The notes under the pieces: model-generated
Seen by the model: only the letters and a program-made list of their open reading frames with translations
What the model was told of the DNA's origin: nothing
Databases searched by the model: none
Origin: a bacterium
GTDB taxonomy: Bacteria; CAYTYR01; UBA6262
Length of the DNA: 64,000 bases
Direction of reading: 5' to 3'
NCBI GenBank assembly: GCA_028712895.1
Contig: JAQTPL010000003.1
Span: 17,332 to 81,331 of the forward strand
Part shown: positions 9,799 through 18,766 of the stretch, in pieces
Layout of the letters: each line of letters begins with the position of its first letter
How positions within the stretch are numbered: position 1 is the stretch's first letter
Position numbers and translations under genes: made by a program

Positions 9799-9933
9799 TC
9801 AGATCGTGAATCCATAATATGCGGCACTGGACGCACCTTGAGAGAATGGCTGCGCTTCTTCTAAGGCCAAACACTCAGCTGAACACAGCAAAACGAGAAA
9901 GACACAAAAAAAATGGGCAAGCTTGCGGCGCAT
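9799..9933 (-). CDS. Small secreted peptide, 44 aa
   Basis: Strong SD (GGAGG) then MRRKLAHFFCVFLVLLCSAECLALEEAQPFSQGASSAAYYGFTI*; signal-peptide-like N-terminus; absent from supplied ORF track because it is short. Confidence 0.45.
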   Translation of the reverse strand: MRRKLAHFFCVFLVLLCSAECLALEEAQPFSQGASSAAYYGFTI

Positions 9934-9938
9934 AATGT

Positions 9939-11438
9939 TTACAACCTCCTTCCGTAATTTTTTAATTCTTTTTTCATAGTGACCCGCATTTTGGGCGCGG
10001 TTTGCCGTAATCTCCCGATGCTTCTTTGTTCTTTAACGAGGGGATTGAATCCGCTAAAACCAAAAACCCGCCAGATCGTGCTGGAGAGAGCTGTTACCCA
10101 TTGCCCATTCTTGCCGCGGGGAATTTCCCAGCCAAAGAAAAACGTATTGATTACTTCACGGTCGCCGGGCTGGATGCTGGTATACGGCAATACTCCTTTG
10201 GGCATGCCGGCCAAGTCATTCATCTTATTCATTTCTGCCAAGTAGCGGAAAGCTTTCTCCTCGTATTCTTCCGCTTGCTCAGGAGCCTGGTTACGCCGGC
10301 AAAAATCCGCCATCACCCGGTAAGTGATGACCATTTGTCCCGTCCCTTCCCACCAGATCAGCCGGGACCGTTTTGGATCTTTGCCCTTTTCATCAGTAAA
10401 ATCAAAACCAGAGACAGCGATATTGTTAATGTCGTGCTGTACGAAAAAGTTGTCTTCGGCAGATTTAATCATTTTGACCGGGTCTAAGCCCCACTTGACC
10501 AATTCCTCCGGCCCGATGGCGGCAATGCCCCAGGTAACGGTATCCAACGCTTTGGTAGAATCAACACCAGACTCGTTATAACCGCAATGAAAGATCTGAT
10601 TTTGGCGGCTATAAACAATCTCCAGCAGCCATTTCTTGATGCAGGATTTTTCGTACCTGATCTTTTTCAAGCTAAATTTGCGTTGCTTAAACAACTGCTG
10701 GTATTGGCCCGGATCTTGCTGGTATATCTGTTCTAAAATAGTAAGCACGGCATAGTTATCGATCACATTTTCCGTAGAATAGACTTTACTCCAGTTAGCC
10801 CCCCAGCCGCTGCCCATACTAACTGCTCCGCGGCTCCCGTCAGGGAATTTAAAATGCGGCAAGTCATAGGCCCAGCGGGCAATATCAAGCGCAAATTTAA
10901 GGTATTTATGAGTATGATTGATCTGGTCATATTGCAGCGCCGCCAGGGCCACCCACATATTCGGCCCGACATGTATCCTGTCGCCGTCAATACCGGCTAA
11001 AAGAGTACCTTCCCCCCAATCATCAAAACCAGTGACGCGGTAGGAATTAAGTAGTCCGTTATAGCCGTTTTTGACCGTATAAAAATTGTTCTTCAAGATC
11101 TGCAGGATCTGGTCAGCCTTACTTTTTTGATTATTGATGGTGTACATGATCACGGCCAAAGCCAGATCATAAGTAAAAGCCTGCTGGTCCAGCAGGCCTT
11201 CGTTTTGCTGATAATATCTCTGGGTAGCGTCATCAAAATAGCAACCGGATGTACCACGAAAACTTTCCACTAATCCGGTATCCGGATTACTTTGCTGATC
11301 TAAATGCAGCAGTACCGACTTGCTTAGATCAAGCAATGATTGCTGATATATATTGGCTTCTTGCGAATAAACCTGAGATAAGGACGTAGCCAGATAAAGC
11401 GATATTATAAAGATAATGAAATATATTTTGTTTACCAT
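9939..11438 (-). CDS. Secreted alpha/alpha-barrel (six-hairpin glycosidase-like) protein
   Basis: Signal peptide; LDQQAFTYDLALAVIMY, DGDRIHVGPNMWVALAALQY, YSTENVIDNYAVL motifs resembling six-hairpin glycosidases; exact GH family not assigned. Confidence 0.65.
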   Translation of the reverse strand: MVNKIYFIIFIISLYLATSLSQVYSQEANIYQQSLLDLSKSVLLHLDQQSNPDTGLVESFRGTSGCYFDDATQRYYQQNEGLLDQQAFTYDLALAVIMYTINNQKSKADQILQILKNNFYTVKNGYNGLLNSYRVTGFDDWGEGTLLAGIDGDRIHVGPNMWVALAALQYDQINHTHKYLKFALDIARWAYDLPHFKFPDGSRGAVSMGSGWGANWSKVYSTENVIDNYAVLTILEQIYQQDPGQYQQLFKQRKFSLKKIRYEKSCIKKWLLEIVYSRQNQIFHCGYNESGVDSTKALDTVTWGIAAIGPEELVKWGLDPVKMIKSAEDNFFVQHDINNIAVSGFDFTDEKGKDPKRSRLIWWEGTGQMVITYRVMADFCRRNQAPEQAEEYEEKAFRYLAEMNKMNDLAGMPKGVLPYTSIQPGDREVINTFFFGWEIPRGKNGQWVTALSSTIWRVFGFSGFNPLVKEQRSIGRLRQTAPKMRVTMKKELKNYGRRL

Positions 11439-12367
11439 TTATATCCTACTGATATGCGGTGGGTATCGCCGAGGATCCCGTACGGCATCCAGGCATAATG
11501 TAAATTAAAACCAGCTATCTGGAAACCCAGCCCGGCAGTAATGCCGTTAAAATTGTCAATATCGGAAATGTTCGCCGTATCGTAACCGGCACGGACAGCC
11601 AGGTTTTGATTGATCCAATATTCCAGCCCTACATTCTCGCTGATCTTGCTGTCTTCCTTGGGTTGGTATTTCACATCCGCAGACAAGGTCAGTGTGTCGG
11701 CTACAAAAATATAGGCAGCTCCGGCCTTGATGGTTAAAGGCAAGGGATCTGTTTCCTGCACAAATTTTACCCCAGGACCCAGGTTCTGCACATTAACACC
11801 GGTAGAGAAGCGCGGCCAGAATTTATATATGACGCCAAGATCCATAGCATAACCATTAGCCTTTTCCTGCTCTATTTTCTGCTGAAATACTTTCAAGTTG
11901 CTGCCCCAGGACATTTTTGACCCAAGAGTCCTGGCATACGTCATTAAAAGCAGGCTCTGGGTACTGGAAAAAGTCCCGATCGCGCTGCCAGCCAGGTCAG
12001 TTTGGTCAATTGAGCCTGAATCAAGATACGCCAGGGCCAGACCTAAGGTACTGCCGTTCGGCAGCGGGTGAATATAGCCGACATAGCCATAGCTAATGCC
12101 TTCCAGATAATCGATATAACTGGCTATCGCCTCTTTGTGCTTGGCCCAGGCAATACCGGCAGCATTATACTGCGGCCCGTTAGCATCATCAGCGATCGCA
12201 GTGAAAGCATTGCCCATAGCGACCGGACGGGCTCCGGCTCCGAGCCGCAAGAACTGGGCTCCGGTCGTGCCGGTTCCACTGGCTCCGGTATAGGAAGGCA
12301 TCGTGGTAAGGAAAGCCAGCGTAATTTCAATTGCTCTTATCAGTATGCTGATTCTTTTTCTGGTCAT
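11432..12367 (-). CDS. PorV/PorQ-family outer-membrane protein
   Basis: GAQFLRLGAGARPVAMGNAFTAIADDANGPQYNAAGIAW signature; C-terminal beta-strands. Confidence 0.88.
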   Translation of the reverse strand: MTRKRISILIRAIEITLAFLTTMPSYTGASGTGTTGAQFLRLGAGARPVAMGNAFTAIADDANGPQYNAAGIAWAKHKEAIASYIDYLEGISYGYVGYIHPLPNGSTLGLALAYLDSGSIDQTDLAGSAIGTFSSTQSLLLMTYARTLGSKMSWGSNLKVFQQKIEQEKANGYAMDLGVIYKFWPRFSTGVNVQNLGPGVKFVQETDPLPLTIKAGAAYIFVADTLTLSADVKYQPKEDSKISENVGLEYWINQNLAVRAGYDTANISDIDNFNGITAGLGFQIAGFNLHYAWMPYGILGDTHRISVGYKW

Positions 12368-12379
12368 TAACTTCCCCTC

Positions 12380-14884
12380 TTATTTAATGATCGCTAATTT
12401 GCCGGTCTTATGCTTACTGTTATTGCTTTCTACTAAGAAGATATACAGTCCACTGGCTACTTTCTGGCCAGTTTCATTGGTGGCATCCCAGCTAAGCTCC
12501 CCCCGAGCCAGGTCATCGCGCAAAGTGCGCACGAGTTCGCCGGTCAGGGTGTATATTTTAACTATTGATTCGTTCATGATGTTGGTAAAGGTGATCTGGG
12601 TATGACCTAAACCGCTATTGGGTTTGTAAGGATTAGGATAGACTTTCACTTCATCAAGGTTTTCCAGTGCGCCAGCTGGCGAGAAAAGACGATAGACCCG
12701 GCCAGCGGCTAATTCACTGCCGGCTATTTCTATGGCTACCGTATGATTGTTGCGAAGGACCAATTGGCTGCCCGGGACTTCTTCCCAGTTGGCAGATCTT
12801 TCATTTAGTTGATAGATCCGCAGATTTGATTCCTGCCAACCAGATATAGCGCTGGGATAGCTGAGATGAATAGTGAGCGGTCCGCTGATCACATCGCTGG
12901 TCTTGAACTCAACGATACTGGCATCAAGTTCTTCTTCAGAAGCCAGTTTCATAGCCTGGTATAATTTGGTATCAGCAGCGCTGACCAGGGAAGTTTTTCC
13001 CTGTTGCGGAATGGTGATATTCAATATTTTGTTATTATTTTCAGGATTCTGCGGGATCACAGCCCTGGTTTGCCAATCCTGGTCCCAGGAGATGGCATCA
13101 GCACTGGTATTGCTTCTTATAATATTGTGCACGGGATATACTGGCTTGCTGGCAGAGAGCAAATTGGTATTTGAAGTTGATGTTACATAAGCTTTATTAT
13201 CTGAATCCAGCGTGGCAACTACAGCTATATAATAGCCAGTACCTTCCTGTAAGCCGGAAATAGTGCAGTTCTTAGCCTGTGGATCGTTCACCGGTGAATC
13301 TGTTGCAAACTGCACTCCATCGTCTGAAATACCGGCAAATGGCGCCGTCGCATAATATATGGAAAAACCTTCGACCGTCATGACCGAAGAAGCAGTCCAG
13401 GTAACATCTAAACTGTCACCATCGTCGCTGGGAGTATCAATAACATTAAAATCAGTGACCCTAACCTGCTCTCCCTTGCCCAGGACCATGGCTTGGGCGG
13501 CATTTATCCGGCCGTAACCGTAATAATCATCCTTGCCGCTGGAACCAAGATCTTCACAAGAAGCAATGATTTTTGCTTCAATTTCCAGATTGGTCAGGCT
13601 GCGGTCACTGGCTATAATTAAGGCAGCCAAACCGGAAACAAATGGGGTAGCCATGCTGGTCCCGCTGGCACGATAATACTCGCCGCCAACAATATTAACC
13701 TCCGTACGGCACATATCCGTTCCCTTCGCCTTAAGGGAAAGGATGTCAACGCCAGGGGCGGTAACATCCACATTAGGACCGTAATTTGAAAAAGAGGCTC
13801 GGACATCGTTGGCATTGCAAGCAGCGACTGTGATCGCTTGACTGTAGTTGCCGGGGAAGAACTTTTCAGCATTGGTGTTGTTGTTTCCGGCGGCTGCCAC
13901 TATGACACAATTATGATCGTAAGCATACATCAGGGCATCCTGGATCAAAAGGGAAGTACCATACCCGCCCCAACTTAAATTAATGACTTTGGCTCCGTTG
14001 TCAACCGCGTACTTGATGGCCTGGGCTAATTGGTCAGAAGCACCGGTACCGCTGTCAGTCAGGCCTTTAATGACCATGATCTTGGCCTGCCAGCACACTC
14101 CGGTAATACCCTGCCCATTGTTCCCGACTGCGGCAATGATCCCGCTGAGATGCGTACCATGACCATGCGTATCCATAGGATCATTGTTATTATCAATAAA
14201 ATCCCAACCCATAGTGTCATCGATATAACCATTGTTATCGTCATCGATCCCGTTGCCGGGGATTTCACCAGGATTAGACCAGATATTGGCACTCAGGTCA
14301 GGATGTGTAGAGTCAACGCCGGTATCTATTACCGCTACAATAGCATCACTATTACCGCGGGAGATGTTCCAGGCTCTTTCTGATTGGATATTCTTTAATC
14401 CCCACTGGTCATCATACTGCTGGCCCCAGGTGCCGGAAGAACTATAATACGGATCATTAGGAACAGCGGCTATACTATATATATAAATCGGTTCTGCATA
14501 TTCCACCAGGCTGCTGCCAGTGCAGGCGTCCAAGGTGTCCTGCAGATCCTGGCCATCTTTAACGGAAACAGTGAACCACCGTGAAAGTCCTTCGTCCAGA
14601 GGGGAATTCTGGGGACTCAATTGCTTTTGGCTTGAACCGCTACTTTGGGGGGCGGCGGAGAAAACCGGTTGCATTTCCTTGAGCATCGTTGCGCTTATGG
14701 AATCAATACTTGAAGAAACGTTTTGCCGGTGGCTGGAACCACTAGCTCTTAACTTGACCAGGATCTCCCCTGCCTTCCGCGGTGGTTCATTCACTGCTTG
14801 ATCAGCGGCTATAGAGAACGTCGGGCTGTTTACCAGTCCCATCAGTATCGCTATTCCTATCAGTCCTCTCTTCAAGCCGCTCAT
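12380..14884 (-). CDS. S8 (subtilisin-like) peptidase with C-terminal FlgD-Ig/Por-secretion-like domain
   Basis: VAVIDTGVDSTHPDL, HGHGTHLSGIIAA, GTSMATPFVSGLAAL triad motifs; C-terminus VYPNPYKPNSG...VKIYTLTGELVRTL...WDATNETGQKVASGLYIFLV. Confidence 0.93.
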   Translation of the reverse strand: MSGLKRGLIGIAILMGLVNSPTFSIAADQAVNEPPRKAGEILVKLRASGSSHRQNVSSSIDSISATMLKEMQPVFSAAPQSSGSSQKQLSPQNSPLDEGLSRWFTVSVKDGQDLQDTLDACTGSSLVEYAEPIYIYSIAAVPNDPYYSSSGTWGQQYDDQWGLKNIQSERAWNISRGNSDAIVAVIDTGVDSTHPDLSANIWSNPGEIPGNGIDDDNNGYIDDTMGWDFIDNNNDPMDTHGHGTHLSGIIAAVGNNGQGITGVCWQAKIMVIKGLTDSGTGASDQLAQAIKYAVDNGAKVINLSWGGYGTSLLIQDALMYAYDHNCVIVAAAGNNNTNAEKFFPGNYSQAITVAACNANDVRASFSNYGPNVDVTAPGVDILSLKAKGTDMCRTEVNIVGGEYYRASGTSMATPFVSGLAALIIASDRSLTNLEIEAKIIASCEDLGSSGKDDYYGYGRINAAQAMVLGKGEQVRVTDFNVIDTPSDDGDSLDVTWTASSVMTVEGFSIYYATAPFAGISDDGVQFATDSPVNDPQAKNCTISGLQEGTGYYIAVVATLDSDNKAYVTSTSNTNLLSASKPVYPVHNIIRSNTSADAISWDQDWQTRAVIPQNPENNNKILNITIPQQGKTSLVSAADTKLYQAMKLASEEELDASIVEFKTSDVISGPLTIHLSYPSAISGWQESNLRIYQLNERSANWEEVPGSQLVLRNNHTVAIEIAGSELAAGRVYRLFSPAGALENLDEVKVYPNPYKPNSGLGHTQITFTNIMNESIVKIYTLTGELVRTLRDDLARGELSWDATNETGQKVASGLYIFLVESNNSKHKTGKLAIIK

Positions 14885-14909
14885 TTCTGTTTCCTTCTTT
14901 CTTAAAATG

Positions 14910-14949
14910 AAAAACCGAGCTTTCCTGGATCTTCGATCCGAAAGCCCGG
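14910..14949 (-). terminator. Intrinsic terminator of proximal riboswitch
   Basis: Minus strand CCGGGCUUUCGGAUCGAAGAUCCAGGAAAGCUCGGUUUUU. Confidence 0.8.
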
Positions 14950-14974
14950 CTGGCTTGAACAGAGGTATAGCATA

Positions 14975-15067
14975 CGATCTTCGGTAGCAACGGCTGGCTT
15001 AGAATACTGTCTTTAGCCCCTTTGGCTTTGCGTCCCCGCCTTTCGGCGGGTTTGCCTTTATCGGATC
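14975..15067 (-). ncRNA. GEMM / cyclic-di-GMP-I riboswitch aptamer (proximal of tandem pair)
   Basis: Minus strand AAGGCAAACCCGCCGAAAGGCGGGGACGCAAAGCCAAAGGGGCU...AAGCCAGCCGUUGCUACCGAAG with P1 CGAU/AUCG; matches remembered GEMM core GGCAAACC-hairpin-GGGACGCAAAGCC. Confidence 0.9.
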
Positions 15068-15116
15068 CTATTTAATTGTATGCTCGGTTTTCCTCCCTTT
15101 CTCTTAAGCTTGCCCT

Positions 15117-15168
15117 AAAAAACTAATGCCGACCTGTCTCTATAATATCCGACAGCTCGGCTGGCATT
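15117..15168 (-). terminator. Intrinsic terminator of distal riboswitch
   Basis: Minus strand AAUGCCAGCCGAGCUGUCGGAUAUUAUAGAGACAGGUCGGCAUUAGUUUUUU. Confidence 0.8.
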
Positions 15169-15181
15169 GATAAGTCGTGTC

Positions 15182-15283
15182 CATATTTCGGCGGCATGCG
15201 GCTGGCTTAAATAAGCTTGGCTTATTCTTAGCCCCTTTGGCTTTGCGTCCCCTGATTTCTCAGGGTTTGCGTTTTCGGATATG
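15182..15283 (-). ncRNA. GEMM / cyclic-di-GMP-I riboswitch aptamer (distal of tandem pair)
   Basis: Minus strand CAUAUCCGAAAACGCAAACCCUGAGAAAUCAGGGGACGCAAAGCCAAAGGGGCU...AAGCCAGCCGCAUGCCGCCGAAAUAUG, P1 CAUAU/AUAUG. Confidence 0.88.
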
Positions 15284-15335
15284 TGCATTAGTTTTGAAAG
15301 AACCGTAACAAACGTACTTCAACTACCCCACTATA

Positions 15336-15363
15336 AACTTAGCACGGATCAACAGTTTGTCAA
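15336..15363 (-). promoter_or_regulatory. Promoter for riboswitch-S8 protease transcript
   Basis: Minus strand TTGACA - 16 nt - (TGC)TAAGTT extended -10, immediately downstream of gspD stop. Confidence 0.5.
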
Positions 15364-15372
15364 GCGATTTTT

Positions 15373-17715
15373 TTATTTTTCCGGCGAAGGATTATTCCTC
15401 TGCTTATCCAGCTGATTTTGAGCTTTTTTGATATACTTTTGCGATTTTTTCGTTAATACTTCATCTGTCCCAATATCGATCACTTCTTGCCAATTATCGA
15501 TGGCTTCCTGGTATTGGTCCTTTTTGTAATTAGACAAGCCCAGTAGGAATGATTCCTTCGCGGCGGTCCGATAAGGGGTATTCTTAATTTTAATCTTGGA
15601 TTCTTCGGTCTTGGTTATATCTTCCGCTTCCTGATAGTTTGTTACCACATACGGTGTTATAAACACCATTAATTCCGTCTTTTCCTTGGTATTGCCTTGT
15701 TTTTTAAACAACCATCCTACCAGGGGAATATCTCCTAATAATGGGATCTTACTGTCAGAAACGGAATTATCATCTTTCATCAATCCACCAATCACGATGG
15801 TTTGCCCATCTTTGACCACGACGCTGGTTTTGGCTTCGCGGCTGGCCAGTATGGGAGCATTCAAGTCGACATTGGTGCCGAGGATATTCTTGATGGTCAA
15901 GAGTACATCCAGCGCTACGTCTTTTTCCATATTAATACGGGGCGTTACGACCAGTTCTATGGCTACGGTCTTATAGTCATAGCTCTTGACGATCTCGCCG
16001 CTGACGGAAGCATCTGTTTTGACAAAGCTCACGTCTTTTAAAACAGGGATCTCTTCGCCTACCCTGATCGTCGCCTGCTGGTTGTTACTGGCCAGCACTT
16101 GGGGGGTGGACAGGATGTTCGTTTTTTGGTCGGTGGCCAGCATTTGTATTAAGGCGGATAGCGTTTTTGCGCTGTTAACCACCGAATATTTAATCCCGTC
16201 GCCGACAAAACTGGACAAGCCGAACCCTTGTGTAAGTGTTCCGGTTATATTTGGATTGTGCTCTCCCCAGCCCTGGATATAACTCCATTCCAGACCGAAT
16301 CTATTTTCTTTGTTCAGGGTTACTTCCACTAATAAAGCCTTGATCAGCACTTGCGGGGTCCGCACATCCAATTGATCCAGCAAACGCTTAATACGCGCAA
16401 AATTCTGGGTGGCAGTGGTGATGATCAAAGCATTCGTCCGGTTATCAGTGACCATGTTAATATTACCGTCGATCAGGGAATTAGCCCCAGGCTTGAGCAT
16501 TTCCCCTAAGATCTTGGCCATATCTTCGACCTTGGAATTCTGTAAAAAAAAGACCTTGGTATTATCACCGCTTTTAGTCGATTCCTTATCCAGCCGGCTG
16601 ACCAGTTCTCGTACGACGTCTATATTACTCTGGTTAGTTATTACGATCAAAGCGTGTAAGCGGGCATCGGGAACAATTTCCAGGTAATTTACGAGGCGGG
16701 GTTTGCTGCCCATGAGAATATTTTTAATTTTAGCGGCTAAAGCGGTCTCTTCAGCATTGTGCAGGCTGATTATCTCTACTTTAATTTTGCCGCCATAAAC
16801 CTGTACATCCAACTGCTCCAAGACTTTCATTATTTTCCTGATATTGGAAGCTACATCGGTCAAGATCAGAGCATTGGTGCGGTCGTCGGTCATCATGTTG
16901 CCGGAACGCGAGATCAAAGGCTGGAGATCATTTTTGACCTCCGAAGCTAAGATATACCGCAGAGGAATGATCTGGGTAATCACCCGGTCGCCATCCGCCA
17001 AATTGGTACTTCCAGTCCTGATCTCTATGCTCTTCTGCGTGGCTTCAGTCTGCGTTACGATCTTGATTACCTTATCATAACGCACCATGGCATAACCCTT
17101 GATCTCCAAAATGGATTGTAACATATCCAAGGCTTCATCCACGGGTATTTTTTTGTTGCTGATCACGGTTACGGGACCACGCACATTATCACCCAGGATG
17201 AAAGTCAAACCAGTTACATCACTGAAAAAATTAATTACCAGGTTGATATCAGTGTTCTGGAAATTAAGGGAAATCAAGTTACTGCCGTCTTCCGCAGTAA
17301 TAGTTGAACTGGAGGTTTCGATCCCCTTAGATCCATCACCCGGGATAACAACGCCAGTATCCGGGGTGCTCGCTATTCCCAGCGAAGGAGTAGCCTCAAG
17401 CGCTGGAGATACAGCCGGGGCTTCCTGAGGAATGATTACCTCCTCCCCCAAAGGTGCTGCTGTTTTATCTGTAGAAGGAGTCGGGACCGCCGAGGTGTTT
17501 TTAACCGGCTGCACCGGTTGGCTCGGGTTTTTCCGGCGCGACGGTGGTCCAGATGACCCAGGCTGATGCGGTGGGAGGGCCTCAACAAAATTCACTCCCA
17601 TAGGTTGGTTCCAAAGATCCTGGTCAGGCACCGGGTTCTCCGCCCAACCGATACTACTCATACCTAAGACCAAGCTGCCAATAGCCATTATTTTAATGAG
17701 CTTATTTGTTTCCAA
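15373..17715 (-). CDS. gspD: Type II secretion system secretin GspD
   Basis: N0/N1 domains and secretin core (VPVDEALDMLQSILEIKGYAMVRYDKVIKIV; LLDQLDVRTPQVLIKALLVEV; VVKDGQTIVIGGLMKDDNS); TPR-like C-terminal tail. Confidence 0.93.
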   Translation of the reverse strand: METNKLIKIMAIGSLVLGMSSIGWAENPVPDQDLWNQPMGVNFVEALPPHQPGSSGPPSRRKNPSQPVQPVKNTSAVPTPSTDKTAAPLGEEVIIPQEAPAVSPALEATPSLGIASTPDTGVVIPGDGSKGIETSSSTITAEDGSNLISLNFQNTDINLVINFFSDVTGLTFILGDNVRGPVTVISNKKIPVDEALDMLQSILEIKGYAMVRYDKVIKIVTQTEATQKSIEIRTGSTNLADGDRVITQIIPLRYILASEVKNDLQPLISRSGNMMTDDRTNALILTDVASNIRKIMKVLEQLDVQVYGGKIKVEIISLHNAEETALAAKIKNILMGSKPRLVNYLEIVPDARLHALIVITNQSNIDVVRELVSRLDKESTKSGDNTKVFFLQNSKVEDMAKILGEMLKPGANSLIDGNINMVTDNRTNALIITTATQNFARIKRLLDQLDVRTPQVLIKALLVEVTLNKENRFGLEWSYIQGWGEHNPNITGTLTQGFGLSSFVGDGIKYSVVNSAKTLSALIQMLATDQKTNILSTPQVLASNNQQATIRVGEEIPVLKDVSFVKTDASVSGEIVKSYDYKTVAIELVVTPRINMEKDVALDVLLTIKNILGTNVDLNAPILASREAKTSVVVKDGQTIVIGGLMKDDNSVSDSKIPLLGDIPLVGWLFKKQGNTKEKTELMVFITPYVVTNYQEAEDITKTEESKIKIKNTPYRTAAKESFLLGLSNYKKDQYQEAIDNWQEVIDIGTDEVLTKKSQKYIKKAQNQLDKQRNNPSPEK

Positions 17716-17732
17716 TGCTTCCTCCTAAGTAT

Positions 17733-18203
17733 TTACGGATTGACCCCTACTTTCAGAGTAATGTTGAATTTCCCTTCGTCGCTTAAAGTGACTGTCTTAT
17801 TATCGGCATCTATAACCGTAACCTTGATATCGCTGATGATATCACCGACCTGGTAGTTTCCTCCTAAACTGGTGCGTCGGTCAGTGATCAGAGCGCTGTA
17901 TTTTTTACCATTATACACTATCCCGCTAAGAAATAGTACTTTTTGTAGTTCCTGTTTTTTGGCTTCCAGCTGCTTTTGCTCATCGGCGGCTTTCAACTCT
18001 GCCTGCCTTTGTTCTTCAGCTAAGCGGGCTTTTTCCAATTCCGCCGCACTGCCGCCAAGGCCTTTAATATCCCATAATGGTTTGAAGATATTGCGCTGGA
18101 TTATAGGCTGGTAATAAGCAATGGACTCAGCCTGGCCCAGGCGCGGGACCAGTATACTTAATCCTATCATTAAACACGCCAGGAGCAGTCTTTTTAGGCT
18201 CAT
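17733..18203 (-). CDS. GspC/PilP-like T2SS inner-membrane protein
   Basis: Short N-terminal TM; YNGKKYSALITDRRTSLGGNYQVGDIISDIKVTVIDADNKTVTL; position in operon. Confidence 0.65.
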   Translation of the reverse strand: MSLKRLLLACLMIGLSILVPRLGQAESIAYYQPIIQRNIFKPLWDIKGLGGSAAELEKARLAEEQRQAELKAADEQKQLEAKKQELQKVLFLSGIVYNGKKYSALITDRRTSLGGNYQVGDIISDIKVTVIDADNKTVTLSDEGKFNITLKVGVNP

Positions 18204-18766
18204 TTTTTCTCTCCCGATGTCATAAAAACAGTGGAGACCAGGACCTGGTTTTTCAGGACAGCCGGCGTATCAAAATTGTTATCTATCTGTAATCTTTCTA
18301 TATTCAATAAATAGCCGGTTTTGGTTAAATTATAAACAAATTTTACCAGCCCGTTGATACTGGAGTCAAAATTGACCTGGATCTCTAATATCTGATAATC
18401 TTTTTCATCCTTGACCGGTAAGGGGGTGAAACTGGTGATCTGCACACCTTCCACTTTTTGGCTCAGTTTTTCCAATTGCCATAAAACTTTAGCCGCATAT
18501 TGTTCTATGTTACCATAATTCGCGGTGGCGCTTTGCAGGCGGGTTAAATCCTTCTGTAAAACCTCTTTTTTCCGGAGTAAAGCGCGGCTTTTTTCCAGTA
18601 ATAATTTCTTGGCATTGATCTCTTCATTAACGACAGACCATTTTTTGTACGCTGGCTCCAGAATCAGGTTATAAAGGGTCGCGGCAACCACCGTCGCCAA
18701 ACAAATGACCGATATTACTTTTTCCCTCTTTTTTAAAATCATAATGTCCTTATGGATTCCTGACAC
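18200..18766 (-). CDS. GspM/PilO-like T2SS protein
   Basis: N-terminal TM then coiled coil and ferredoxin-like region; operon position. Confidence 0.65.
   Translation of the reverse strand: MSGIHKDIMILKKREKVISVICLATVVAATLYNLILEPAYKKWSVVNEEINAKKLLLEKSRALLRKKEVLQKDLTRLQSATANYGNIEQYAAKVLWQLEKLSQKVEGVQITSFTPLPVKDEKDYQILEIQVNFDSSINGLVKFVYNLTKTGYLLNIERLQIDNNFDTPAVLKNQVLVSTVFMTSGEKK

Noticed and set aside
12068-14447. Numerous short ORFs antisense to the S8 protease and PorV-like genes
   Set aside because: They overlap well-supported CDSs, lack recognisable motifs and SD sequences; treated as spurious
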